Shown: positions 35,194 to 43,829, counted from the first letter of the stretch. The stretch: 64,000 nucleotides of DNA from Amycolatopsis aidingensis (GCF_018885265.1 NZ_CP076538.1:7166001-7230000); one strand, 5' to 3'. Numbers and translations: made by a program. Notes: generated by a model from the sequence alone, not told the origin.

Positions 35194-35994
35194 CTACTGG
35201 GCGTCCGCGGTCTGCCGCTTGTACTGGAATCGTTTCGGAGCCTCACAGGTTTTGATCGCGTAACCCTCCGCCACGAGCTTCTCCAGCGCGTTGTTCACGG
35301 CACCGCCCGATTTGTTCAGATCCTTGCCGATCTTCGTCGGGCCGAAACTGTCGTCTGGGTGCTCCGCGAGGTAATCCTCCACCATTCCGCGCAGTGCACC
35401 CTTGGCCAGCCGCTCCTTCGCCATTGGACCCGTCGCGGGGGGCGTGACGTCGGCCGACGATGCGGTGGGCGGCCCGTCGGCCCCGGTGTCCGCGGCAGCG
35501 TAGGTAGTGCTGCCCGGGACCCCGTCGGGCTGGTCCTGCGCCGCGCTCGATTCCGTGAGTGTCTCGGAAGACGTGGACCCGGTATCCCGCTCCGTGTCGG
35601 TGCGCGCTGCGTCGTGGGGCGTTTCGGGCCCAACCGAGGGGGAAGCGGCGGCCTCCGACACGTTGATCGTGGCCGGGTCGTCGTCGGTGCAATCGGCGTC
35701 CAGGGAGGGGACAGTCCAGGTGTCCGGGGACCGGTGGTCTGCGCCCGGCGTCCGGGTGACAGTGCCCTCGGCGTCCCATCGGGCCAAAATCTTCGCGGCC
35801 GTGGAACGCCCTACTCCCGCGGCAATGGCCACGGCAGCGGTTGTCGCCCCCGGGTTATTCCGCAGCGCTGCAAAGACCCTGTCATCAGAGTTCGGTTTCC
35901 CGCTGGCCAGGCCGTCGGTGTCGGTGACCACACGCAGGCTACGGTCGACCGGGGCCAGCTTGGTGGTGTGGGACTTCTTGGTCTTGCGAGACAT
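35194..35994 (-). CDS. Double winged-helix regulator-like protein
   Basis: The 266-residue protein has two helix-turn-helix/winged-helix domains joined by an acidic, Ser/Thr-rich linker of about 90 residues. The N-terminal one spans about 35-90 (DDRVFAALRNNPGATTAAVA, GVGRSTAAKILARWDAEGTV). The C-terminal one is at about 190-265 (GALRGMVEDYLAEHPDDSFG, NKSGGAVNNALEKLVAEGYA) and resembles the winged helix at the start of the AAA+ ATPase at 25674. It is transcribed leftward, away from the conjugation-gene promoter side. It may bind operators in the accessory cluster; this is inferred. Confidence 0.75.
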   Translation of the reverse strand: MSRKTKKSHTTKLAPVDRSLRVVTDTDGLASGKPNSDDRVFAALRNNPGATTAAVAIAAGVGRSTAAKILARWDAEGTVTRTPGADHRSPDTWTVPSLDADCTDDDPATINVSEAAASPSVGPETPHDAARTDTERDTGSTSSETLTESSAAQDQPDGVPGSTTYAAADTGADGPPTASSADVTPPATGPMAKERLAKGALRGMVEDYLAEHPDDSFGPTKIGKDLNKSGGAVNNALEKLVAEGYAIKTCEAPKRFQYKRQTADAQ

Positions 35995-36160
35995 GACGCA
36001 TCTCCGTTCATGAGAAGGGGCTTGGTGTCATGCCCCGGCCGGGGCGTGGCCCGCCGGTGCGCATCCGGTGGTTCGGGCTACATAACTATGGACGCTTCGT
36101 TACCCCCTCCACGTCAAGCGGTAATCCAAACAAGATCGCCGTCTCGTGTGGATAGTCCGA

Positions 36161-36206
36161 TGTGACGAAGCAGGCTAGTTGGCGAAACGAGGCACGTTAG
36201 TTGGCG
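36161..36206 (+). repeat. Left transposon-like end (TGTGAC with two TAGTTGGCG boxes)
   Basis: Reading rightward: TGTGAC, 9 bases, TAGTTGGCG (36176-36184), 13 bases, TAGTTGGCG (36198-36206). The same pattern occurs in inverted orientation at 41221-41268. A TGT terminus plus spaced repeats near the end is typical of Tn7/Tn5053-type transposons, where the boxes bind the transposase. The two boxes form the last codons of the Replic_Relax gene on the other strand. Confidence 0.7.
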
Positions 36207-37194
36207 AGGCAGGGGCAGTGCCGCTCGTGCTGTCGATAAGGTTTGTGAGACGGTCGGCGTAGTGGTGGAGGCGCTCGCGAAGTTCGGACCAGTGTCCTCG
36301 GGGCCGATCAGCGCTGATGAGCGGCCATCGGCTGTGGATTGAGCAGTTCACGTTGTGGCTGGGTCGTTTTTGGTCGAGCCGAGGGCGGATGGCCGGCACG
36401 GTGTTGGGGTGGTCGAGTGCGGCGTGGATGCGGGCGAGTGCGGCGCGGGCCCCGGCCTCGCGGCGGGTGGTGGGCATCCAGATCAGCACGGGGGTGGCGA
36501 TTCCGGTGGCTTCGGCGAGCTGGGCGTAGGCGGTCAGCTTGCGGGCCACCTTGGTCAGGCTCTCGGTGCCGGTGTCGTACTCGAGGAAGAACTCGAGCTC
36601 GCTGCTGGCGGCGCGCCAGCGGCCGTAGGCGTCGGGGATGACCACATCTCCGAAGTGCCGTGCACATCGGGCTTCGGACCACCACGTAGTCAGTGCCTCG
36701 GAGGGCTCGCGGGTGGAATCCGCTGGTTGGTGGCGAGCGCGGGCGATCAGCGAGGTGAAGAAGTCGCCAACGCCGATGGTGTGCGCCAGGCGTTGGTTGT
36801 GCGCGATGCTCATGGCTCGGTCGTGCCGGTAGCCGAGGTGCTTGACGTCGAGTCCGTACTCGGCGGCGAGAACGCCGGCGCCGGCGGGGCCGAGGATGTA
36901 GTGCATCGGTGCGCGTCCGACCTGCTGGAAAGGTTGGAAGCGGGACACTGCCCGCCACAGGTAGAGATCCCGCAAGCGTTGGCGGGCTGAGCGGCCGGAG
37001 GGGAACGCGGCGTCCTGCAGTTGCTGGCTGGTGAGCACGCGGTGTTCGAACAGGAGTGCCAGGATCCACCGGTCGCGGTGGGTGAGGCGGGTGGCGAGGG
37101 CGGCTTGGTGGTCGACCGAGTTCGCCGCCCGTGCCGTGGTGCGGCCAGGTAGTGGTTGGCGCAGGGCGTGCTGCTGAGTGGTGGTGGTTATCAA
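36175..37194 (-). CDS. Replication-relaxation (Replic_Relax) family protein
   Basis: The 339-residue protein starts with a winged-helix segment (RLTHRDRWILALLFEHRVLT, then LQDAAFPSGRSARQRLRDL) and continues with the family blocks GPAGAGVLAAEYGLDVKH, IAHNQRLAHTIGVGDFFTSL and ELEFFLEYDTGTESL. Replic_Relax proteins are found in actinobacterial plasmids and integrative elements and are thought to act in replication or relaxation during transfer. It lies downstream of virD4. The final residues (SPTNVPRFAN) are encoded by the left transposon-like end, so the original C-terminus may have been replaced. Confidence 0.85.
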   Translation of the reverse strand: MITTTTQQHALRQPLPGRTTARAANSVDHQAALATRLTHRDRWILALLFEHRVLTSQQLQDAAFPSGRSARQRLRDLYLWRAVSRFQPFQQVGRAPMHYILGPAGAGVLAAEYGLDVKHLGYRHDRAMSIAHNQRLAHTIGVGDFFTSLIARARHQPADSTREPSEALTTWWSEARCARHFGDVVIPDAYGRWRAASSELEFFLEYDTGTESLTKVARKLTAYAQLAEATGIATPVLIWMPTTRREAGARAALARIHAALDHPNTVPAIRPRLDQKRPSHNVNCSIHSRWPLISADRPRGHWSELRERLHHYADRLTNLIDSTSGTAPASPTNVPRFAN

Positions 37195-37263
37195 GGTAGG
37201 CCTCTATTCACAGGGCTGTGGATAGGTGCTGCGGGAAACCGCGGGTGGGCGCGGTTTGCGCGG

Positions 37264-39849
37264 TCAGGGGCGGGTCCGGCGTGGGTCGGTCTTGCGGGGC
37301 CGAGGCTCGGGTCTGCGTCGTGTGAGCGAGGCCGGAGTCGACGCCGGTGTGGTGGCCGCGTTGTGTTTGCTGCCGCGCGGCGGCACGGGTGCCACGCATT
37401 CGCCGCCAGCGCCGGATGTGGTGGTGCGGCGTTGGCGACGAATGACTGCCCGGATCTCTCGCGCCCGGCCGGGGGTTGGATCGGGTAGCGGGGTGGTGGT
37501 CATGGTGAACGGCTCGGCCTCTTCCCCGTGGACGACGAGGCGGGTGGCGACGTGGTAGACGCCGAGGTGAGCGAGGTCGTGGTCGCTCAACCTGGGTGCG
37601 GTGTGTCGGGATAGCTCCCGCGCGTCTTCCGGGGAAGCGTTGAAGAAGATTTTGGACCGGGCGTTGGTGGAGATGCCCTCTTTCAGCTCACGTGGCAGCT
37701 GGCCGAGATGCTGGTGGGCCAGGGTCATAGAGACCCGGAAGCCCCGCGCTTCGGCGAGCATGTCTTCCAGCGGGTATGGGAGGTTCAGGAAGTTGTGGCA
37801 CTCGTCCACCACCAGAGACGCGTCCGGCCGTCGTCGCTGCGGCACGCGGGCTCGGGCGGTGGTGGCCTGCCACGTCCGTGCTACCACTAGCGATCCGACC
37901 AGGCGTGTGGTCTCTTCTCCGAGCGAGCCTTTGGGGATGCGCACGAGGCAGATGCCGCCCTCATCCAGCACCCGCGTCATGTCCACTGTGGAGTTACCAC
38001 CCGCGATGGCTTCCTTCACGAACGGGCGCAGCAGGAAGGCCCGTAGTTTGTTCATGAGCGGGGAGATCACCTGGGAACGGCTGGAGTCGGTGAGTTCGTC
38101 GTACCACTCCCAGAACCCGGTCAGCACGGGATCGGTCAACCCCGCCGTGACTCGCGTCCGAAATGCCTCGCTAGCCAGCAGCTTGGGTAGGTCCGCCAGC
38201 GTCGGCACGCCTTCCTGCGCCCGCAGCGTCAGGCATGCGGCGCGCATCAGGTCGTCGGTACGGGGGCCCCAGAATGCGGAGTAGACACGGCGGAAGACCG
38301 ACACGAGGTTGTCGACCTCCCGGTCGGTTTCCCCGCCTTCCAATGGATTCAGGCAAGGTGGCCGGTGCAGGGAGTCGGCGTCGAAGAGCACCACCCGCTG
38401 CGCCGCAGGCTTGGGGAGCCGGTTGAGAATGTCGGTGACCAGGTCGCCCTTGGGGTCGATGAGCACGATCCCGCGGCCGTGGTCGGCGTCGTCGAGGATC
38501 ATGTTGCCCAGCAGCGTGGATTTCCCCGATCCGGTGGCGCCGAGGACGTGCAGGTGGTGCCGGGCATCGGCCACGCGTAGTCCGATGGGGCGGGCGTGGC
38601 CGGTGTCGGCTACGCCGAGCGGTTTGGCCTCCGGGCCGGGGGTGGCGACCCCCGGTGGTGGGGAGACGGCCTTGGCGCCGGCGCGTTCGACGCCGGGGAT
38701 GTCGGCGTCGGTGGGCAGGTGTGCGATCGCGGCCAGTTCGGGCACTGACAGCAGGTCGCCGCGGCCGAGTCGGCGACGGGCTAACTCGCGTGCGGGGTGG
38801 CGTAGACGGCGGCGGTGGTAGCGGTTGTGGTCGGTGAACGGGGCGAACGCCGAGGCGAGGGCGTGCGCCCGCCCGCGGGCGACGTCGCGCGCCTGCCGCG
38901 CCTCGCCGTCGGGAGCGTCCTCGGACAGTTGAGTGGAGACCGCGTACCGTACCGCGGTCTCGTACTGGGGGCCGCGCTGTTTGGTCACGATGGCCTTGTT
39001 CTGCGCGGAGTACTCCAGCGAGGTCTGCGGGTCCTGGCTGATACGTCGAGCGTCGGTGGTGTGTCCGCTGCGGGAGGCATGCCCGCCCGGGGTGAGCAGG
39101 TCGAGAATCCGGCCGCTCAGGCGGGCCGACGAGCCGGTGTGGACCCGGCGGGCCGCTCGGCGAGCCTGGGCGACGCGTCGTCCCGCGACTGGACGGGCCA
39201 GCACCTGTACGCATGCGTGCTCGTGGCGGCCGAGCCCGACCGGAGCGCCCAGTAGGCCGCGGATAGGGTCGGCGTCGAAGGCTGTGCGGATTGGCAGTGC
39301 CTCGGAGCGCTGCAGGCGCAGCTGCCCGCCGACTGTGATCCGCCGCCGTCCGGCTGCCAGTTCGGGCAGGGGCGGTGTGGCGGGGGTGGTGCGGGTGTGT
39401 GCACCAGGCCAGGCTGCTTCGACGGCCCGCTCCACCAGCCGCGGCGGGATGATGCCGGGCACCCACAGCTGGATGGTGACGCCATGCTCGCCGAATACGT
39501 ACTCCAACGCGATGTGCGGCTGCCCCCAGGCGAGGCGTTTCCAGGCGGGGCGCAGCAGCCCGACGAGGTTGGACCAGACCGCGGTCCCGCCGGCCGGATC
39601 CGCGGTGGGTGGGGCGAGCACGGTCACGCATCGCGCGTCCCGCTGGAGAGCGTTCTGGCAGCGGATCCGCCACCACCGGCGCCCGGTGATCCACCCCGCC
39701 GCCGCGAGTGTCAGCAGCGGGGTGAGGATTGGGCCCCATGCGAGTGCCCACTCGCGCAGGGCGACCAGCAGATCGTGGGCGGCGGTACCGGGGTCACGCA
39801 GGTAGTTTCCGACCCAGCCCTGTCGCATACCAGAGAACGTTGTAGACAT
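37264..39849 (-). CDS. VirD4/TraG-type conjugative coupling ATPase
   Basis: The 861-residue protein is the coupling ATPase that brings the DNA-protein substrate to the conjugation channel. An N-terminal region with a membrane helix (WGPILTPLLTLAAAGWITGR) precedes a large ATPase domain. The Walker A GATGSGKS lies near 437-444, IVLIDPKGDLV follows, Walker B is VVDECHNFLNLPYP, and MTLAHQHLGQLP comes after. The C-terminus is basic. The ATG at 39849 is chosen. A longer open frame to 40224 runs antisense-like through the VirB4 C-half and is not used. All catalytic motifs look intact. Confidence 0.9.
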   Translation of the reverse strand: MSTTFSGMRQGWVGNYLRDPGTAAHDLLVALREWALAWGPILTPLLTLAAAGWITGRRWWRIRCQNALQRDARCVTVLAPPTADPAGGTAVWSNLVGLLRPAWKRLAWGQPHIALEYVFGEHGVTIQLWVPGIIPPRLVERAVEAAWPGAHTRTTPATPPLPELAAGRRRITVGGQLRLQRSEALPIRTAFDADPIRGLLGAPVGLGRHEHACVQVLARPVAGRRVAQARRAARRVHTGSSARLSGRILDLLTPGGHASRSGHTTDARRISQDPQTSLEYSAQNKAIVTKQRGPQYETAVRYAVSTQLSEDAPDGEARQARDVARGRAHALASAFAPFTDHNRYHRRRLRHPARELARRRLGRGDLLSVPELAAIAHLPTDADIPGVERAGAKAVSPPPGVATPGPEAKPLGVADTGHARPIGLRVADARHHLHVLGATGSGKSTLLGNMILDDADHGRGIVLIDPKGDLVTDILNRLPKPAAQRVVLFDADSLHRPPCLNPLEGGETDREVDNLVSVFRRVYSAFWGPRTDDLMRAACLTLRAQEGVPTLADLPKLLASEAFRTRVTAGLTDPVLTGFWEWYDELTDSSRSQVISPLMNKLRAFLLRPFVKEAIAGGNSTVDMTRVLDEGGICLVRIPKGSLGEETTRLVGSLVVARTWQATTARARVPQRRRPDASLVVDECHNFLNLPYPLEDMLAEARGFRVSMTLAHQHLGQLPRELKEGISTNARSKIFFNASPEDARELSRHTAPRLSDHDLAHLGVYHVATRLVVHGEEAEPFTMTTTPLPDPTPGRAREIRAVIRRQRRTTTSGAGGECVAPVPPRGSKHNAATTPASTPASLTRRRPEPRPRKTDPRRTRP

Positions 39850-39901
39850 GGAGCACCGCACCTTCCATGAAGGACAAAAAGCGAGGGAGATGGATGGCGA
39901 G

Positions 39902-40714
39902 CTAGGTTGCGTCGAGCTCGACCTGGACGTCGTCGTCGGCGTCGACCTCGTGGCCCCGGGTGGTGTCCGTGCGGGGCCGCGCAGCGGAGGAGTCCTCGGG
40001 GCCGAGATCGACATAAGCCTCATCGAGACCGGAATCCCTCGCGGGGTTCTGGTCGTCGAAGGCCGCAAGCTCAGCCGGGTCGGTGGTGACCAGATAGTTC
40101 TCCGTCGGTGAGGCCAGGGATTGGAACGCCACCCACTCGGTGCCCGACCCCAGCAGTCCCTGGCCGCGTTCGGCCGAGAGCAGGAACTGCCGTTGGCCGT
40201 CTGCGAGGTCGAAGGTGTCGGCAATCTCGTCGATGGCTTGTGGGGACTGGCGCAGCAGCACCACGGTGGCCGCGTTGGACACGACCGCTTTGCCCAGGTC
40301 GCTGGCGAGGAGGTCCGGGGTGTCCTGGGTGGCCACGGTGAGCCCGCCCCACTTCTTCCGCATGGCTTTGGCCATGCGGAACAGGTACTGCGCGCCTTCG
40401 GGTTGTTGCATGAGTAGCCACGCCTCGTCCACCACGACCAGCCGGGGTCTGCGATGCGCCGGATTGCTGACCTGGCGCCAGATGACGTCCAGGGTGAGCA
40501 GGGTGCCGATCGCCTTCAACTCCTCGGGCAGATCGCGCAGGGAGAACACGACCAGGTGCCCGTCGGGTGTGGTGGTGGTTGGCCCGTCGAACAGGTCCTT
40601 GAACGCGCCGTCGACGAAGGGATGCAGCCGCGCAGCCAGATCCGCCGCTACCGAGTCACCCTGGTCCCCGGCCGTGGCGAGGGCCTCGCGCAGGTCCCGC
40701 AACAACGGTGCCGG
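39902..40714 (-). pseudogene. C-terminal half of a split VirB4/TraC ATPase
   Basis: The frame encodes about 270 residues of a VirB4-type ATPase. It has the C-terminal ATPase features FVDGAFKDLFDGP, RLVVVDEAWLLMQQPEGA (Walker B), LTVATQDTPDLLAS and TENYLVTTDPAELAAF, but no P-loop. There is no ATG; the only nearby start is a TTG at 40705. Upstream in frame it reads PAPLLRDLREAL, which continues the end of the N-half at 43830-45296 (RTWTRPA). The two parts were therefore one gene, broken near a shared GCCGGC. The N-half alone has the P-loop, so neither half can be a full motor. Confidence 0.8.
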
Positions 40715-41135
40715 CGATCAGGGTTTCCCATTCGTCGGGCGGGAATGACCAGGTTTTGAGCGCGTCGCGTCGTTTGCCGTAGTCGCTCCGGGTGGTCGCG
40801 GTGTCGAGGTGGTAGGCGATGCTGTGGATGACGGTGTCGAAGGCGTCGGCGGCTCGGCCTTGAAGTTTCTGCTTGACGACGGCGAGCGCGTTTTCGCTGG
40901 TGTAGTAAGGGATTCCGAGGAGTCCGGCGGCCTCGGTGGCATAGCCGCCGACACACATTAGCGCGAGGCGGACCGCTGCGGCGCGGCGCAGCAGTTGAGG
41001 TTTGACGTCGGTGATGTGGGCGAGGTGTTCGGTGTGCCATTCCGGTAGTAGGTGCTGGGGGATGTGCTGGATGCCGAACCGAACCGGTTGCGGACGCGGG
41101 GACCGTAGTCGGCAGCGGACGCCGAGTTCCTTCAT
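40656..41135 (-). pseudogene. TniQ-like fragment fused to VirB4-C
   Basis: The frame gives 159 residues that look like the C-terminal part of a TniQ/TnsD-type transposition-targeting protein: RFGIQHIPQHLLPEWHTEHL, LLRRAAAVRLALMCVGG and YGKRRDALKTWSFPPDEW. The N-terminal half, which carries the zinc finger in TniQ, is absent. The 3' end runs into the VirB4-C sequence at about 40714. The fragment starts 130 bases inside the right transposon-like end, where tniQ-type genes often sit. The assignment is by pattern and needs a profile search. Confidence 0.5.
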
Positions 41136-41220
41136 CCTGGTACCGGCCGGTCAACAACACGAAATACTGGCACACCCGGAGCGCCGGATCGAGACTACCT
41201 GAAAGAGGAGCCAACGACTC

Positions 41221-41268
41221 CGCCAACTACCGTGGCCATTCTCCGCCAACTATGGCGGTCCGGTCACA
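41221..41268 (-). repeat. Right transposon-like end (inverted copy)
   Basis: Read on the minus strand from 41268: TGTGAC, 10 bases, TAGTTGGCG (41244-41252), 14 bases, TAGTTGGCG (41221-41229), with a weaker third box (CGTTGGC) about 14 bases on. It mirrors the end at 36161-36206. The remaining bases of 41136-41418 hold no gene other than the start of the RAMA-domain gene promoter region. Confidence 0.7.
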
Positions 41269-41418
41269 TTCGCGTGGAGCTGGGAATTGCTGCGCCACAC
41301 GGGTCCATTTCGACGGTGTCGCGCGCAGGGGCATTGACAAATCCACGGCAACGAAGCGTCCATACACATCGGGCCAGCAGGCCCACCCACACCCGGGACC
41401 GAAAGGTGCGCATAGGCA

Positions 41419-42294
41419 ATGTCGACCGACCGCGACACCCCCAACCCCCTCGACACGGCCCCCGGCGCGGCCGTAGACGCATCACCATCCGCTCCCGTGT
41501 CCGATCCCGCCAACGCGACTGCCGGGGCGTCACAGCCACACGACGAGGCCTCGACACGGGCTTGGGAAGGGCTGCCGCCGGACACGATCATCCTTGCCCC
41601 AGCGTCCAGTGCCCCGCCGATGCGGTGCCCCGACGACGTGTGGGCGATGCTCGTCTCGGCGGTGGACATCATCGGCGACACCGACCCCGACCGCGCGGGC
41701 GAGGTGGCCTTGTTCACCGGGCACTGGGTACCGCAGCAGCCCCCGGCGAATGACCTGTACGAGGGGGACCTCGTCGTACGCCTGCACCACCCGGCCGACC
41801 CACTGCCCCGCGACGACGCCGCCGATATCGAGATGCTGCTGGCCTACCAGGGCCGTTGGCAACGTGTCGGCCGCTGGTGCGGACTCGACGACCACTGGCC
41901 CCGCCTCGTCGCACCCACTGCCGCCGCCGTCATGGGGCTGCACTGCGACCTCAGCGAGACGAGCGTCCGGTTCGAGACCGCCTCGCCGCCGATCTCATCC
42001 CCGCCGATCAAGTGGGCACGGGGCGGTGTCGCCGAACTACTGAACGCCGGGCTGGTCACGGCGGGCGAGGAGTTGGTCTGGGATCGCCGCAACCTCGGTG
42101 TACGCCACACGGCCCGAATTCGGGCCGACGGGGCGCTCGTGCTCGCCGACGGCAGGGTGTACGCGAACCCGACCGGTGCTACCACCGCACTGGGGGGCAA
42201 CCACCAGAACGGCTGGGGCGCGTTTCGACGGACCTCCGACGGGCGCACGCTCGGCGACCTGCGCGGAGAGCTCCGGACGCGGCGTGGACAGTAG
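41419..42294 (+). CDS. RAMA-domain protein
   Basis: The 291-residue protein has a low-complexity, Pro/Ala-rich N-terminus of about 50 residues and an unrecognised middle. The C-terminal RAMA (restriction enzyme adenine methylase associated) domain spans about 205-288: VAELLNAGLVTAGEELVWDR, VLADGRVYANPTGATTALGG and GWGAFRRTSDGRTLGDLR. RAMA domains are found in DNA-modification and defence proteins and may recognise modified DNA. It is transcribed against the conjugation genes, just outside the right transposon-like end, so it was probably brought in as cargo. No nuclease motif is visible. Confidence 0.72.
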   Translation: MSTDRDTPNPLDTAPGAAVDASPSAPVSDPANATAGASQPHDEASTRAWEGLPPDTIILAPASSAPPMRCPDDVWAMLVSAVDIIGDTDPDRAGEVALFTGHWVPQQPPANDLYEGDLVVRLHHPADPLPRDDAADIEMLLAYQGRWQRVGRWCGLDDHWPRLVAPTAAAVMGLHCDLSETSVRFETASPPISSPPIKWARGGVAELLNAGLVTAGEELVWDRRNLGVRHTARIRADGALVLADGRVYANPTGATTALGGNHQNGWGAFRRTSDGRTLGDLRGELRTRRGQ

Positions 42295-42392
42295 CCCCGC
42301 AATCCCGCCCCGCATTTCGTCCGCGCCTGATCCGCTGTGCGGTGCGCAACTTCGGCCACACAGCAGATCCGGCGGCTGGGAGGAGTCCTGCC

Positions 42393-42827
42393 GTGACCCG
42401 CCATAAGTCCATAGTGGATTGTCTTGCCCTGTGGGGTGCACGCGCCGGGATCGGTCCCGGCTACGCCCTAGAGGCCGCCGCAGTGTGGCTGGCCGCCGAC
42501 ATCGCCGAGTTCCGCGACGATGGCAGCATCCCGCCGCACGTGCGCACCGTGATCACGGTGCTGCCGCAGCAGGTGTTGGAGATCCGGGTCGAGGGCCTGT
42601 CGGTCGAGGCCGACCCGGACCGCACCACCATCCGTCACGTGACCAACGCGCTGTTCGAACTCGCCAGTGATCACAACATCGTCGCTCTCGACGCGACCAG
42701 CCCGCCATTGTTCTCCCAGCGCATCCTGCTCGTCGGCACCGGCGGCCGAGTGTTCTCCGCTATGATCGACGCTGGTGTCGGGGAGGTGGAACCCGTTACT
42801 CGGCAAGGAAACCAGCTGGACGCGTAG
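42393..42827 (+). CDS. Hypothetical protein downstream of RAMA gene
   Basis: The 144-residue protein starts at a GTG preceded by GGGAGGAG. It has an N-terminal helical part (SIVDCLALWGARAGIGPGYA) followed by strands (VLEIRVEGLSVEADPDRTTI, HNIVALDATSPPLFSQRILL). It follows the RAMA gene by about 100 bases and may be co-transcribed. Its 3' end overlaps the convergent NlpC/P60 gene by 32 bases. That is unusual and suggests the cargo was inserted or trimmed right at the hydrolase gene end. No family is recognised. Confidence 0.65.
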   Translation: MTRHKSIVDCLALWGARAGIGPGYALEAAAVWLAADIAEFRDDGSIPPHVRTVITVLPQQVLEIRVEGLSVEADPDRTTIRHVTNALFELASDHNIVALDATSPPLFSQRILLVGTGGRVFSAMIDAGVGEVEPVTRQGNQLDA

Positions 42828-43806
42828 CACCCGCGTAGTCTTTGCGTGCGTAGGGTTGGATCTTCACCACCTGCCCGAAGTCCGGTGCGTCGATCATTAA
42901 ACCTCCACCTATATAGAGTCCCACGTGGTGGATTTTGGTGTTGGGGTTGCCGTAGAAGACCAGGTCGCCGGGCAGCAGCGGCTGCCCGGCGGGCACGCGC
43001 GGACCGGCGTGGAACTGGGCATGGGCGGTGCGGGGCAAGGTGATCCCAGCCGCTCGGTAGGCGGCGGCCGTTAGTCCTGAGCAGTCGAATCCGCCGTCCT
43101 CGGTGCCATTACCACCCCAGACGTACGGAAGCCCCCTCTGCCCGCACGCATAGTTGATCGCAGTCATCGCCGCAGGGGTCGGTGCTTGGATATTGGCGCA
43201 GTCTCCGGTCCCAGTAGTAATGCATGTGCTCACGAATTGGCCATGATCTCCCGGAACTGCGTGCGAGTTCCCGGAACCTACAGCGGCGACGATGGCTCGC
43301 GCGGCGGGTTCATGTTTGGCGTAGGCGCTGGGGAAGGCGGACCGCTGGACAGCTTGCGCCGCGGCGGTGACGCTCATGTGTTCCCAGTTCGGCACCTTGA
43401 GTAGGTGGTTGTAGAACTGGGTGGCGGCGTAACCGGGGTCGGTGACCTGTTGCGGGGTGCCCCATCCCATGGACGGGCGCTGTTGGAACAGGCCCAGCGA
43501 GTCACGGTCGCCGTAGTTGAGGTTACGTAGCCCGGACTCTTGCATCGCGGTGGCGACGGCGATGATCCACCCGTACTCGGGCACGTGCATCTGTTTGCCG
43601 ACGGCGACGATGGTGGCGGCGTGGCCTGTTTGCTCGGGTCCGTATCCGGCCACGTTGGTGGTGGGGGCGCCGGTCGGTGCGCATGCGTTGGTGCTGCTGG
43701 AGTTGGAGAACACCGAGGCGATGCCGCCGACCGCGAGCACGATGATCACCAGCGGCAGGAGGAGCGCGACTGCCGCGGCGGCGGCGAGCTTGATGAGGAC
43801 GGACAT
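42796..43806 (-). CDS. Lysozyme-like / NlpC-P60 peptidoglycan hydrolase
   Basis: The 336-residue protein has an N-terminal transmembrane helix (AVALLLPLVIIVLAVGGIAS). A lysozyme-like part follows (IIAVATAMQESGLRNLNYGD, SLGLFQQRPSMGWG). The C-terminal NlpC/P60 domain has its cysteine in GGFDCSGLTAAAYRAAG and a downstream His in KIHHVGLYIGGG. Such hydrolases open the cell wall for the transfer apparatus. GGAGG precedes the ATG, which lies 24 bases after the VirB4 N-half. The gene looks intact even though the VirB4 gene around it is split. Confidence 0.88.
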   Translation of the reverse strand: MSVLIKLAAAAAVALLLPLVIIVLAVGGIASVFSNSSSTNACAPTGAPTTNVAGYGPEQTGHAATIVAVGKQMHVPEYGWIIAVATAMQESGLRNLNYGDRDSLGLFQQRPSMGWGTPQQVTDPGYAATQFYNHLLKVPNWEHMSVTAAAQAVQRSAFPSAYAKHEPAARAIVAAVGSGNSHAVPGDHGQFVSTCITTGTGDCANIQAPTPAAMTAINYACGQRGLPYVWGGNGTEDGGFDCSGLTAAAYRAAGITLPRTAHAQFHAGPRVPAGQPLLPGDLVFYGNPNTKIHHVGLYIGGGLMIDAPDFGQVVKIQPYARKDYAGATRPAGFLAE

Positions 43807-43829
43807 CGGTGCGCACCTCCGGTTCGGGA

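Larger units (their letters stand above)
36161..41268. mobile_element. Transposon-like unit enclosing transfer genes and a TniQ relic
   Basis: The two inverted ends define a 5.1-kb segment with Replic_Relax, the VirD4 ATPase, the VirB4 C-half and a TniQ-like fragment. A TniQ next to the right end is the usual place for a Tn7/Tn5053-like targeting gene. No transposase (TniA or TnsB) or TniB/TnsC gene is present. The flanking five bases (TCCGA left, TTCGC right) do not match, so there is no simple target duplication. The unit is probably a rearranged remnant and not an active transposon. Another reading is that two separate insertions later recombined. Confidence 0.5.

Noticed and set aside
35098..36165. 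Plus-strand frame of 355 residues
   Set aside because: It is the complement of the double winged-helix regulator, whose frame has the recognisable domains.
39850..40224. Upstream extension of the VirD4 frame
   Set aside because: The extra N-terminus reads through the VirB4 C-half in another frame and is low-complexity. The ATG at 39849 fits the family.
36156..41273. Target-site duplication around the transposon-like unit
   Set aside because: The five flanking bases differ (TCCGA and TTCGC), so no duplication is claimed.
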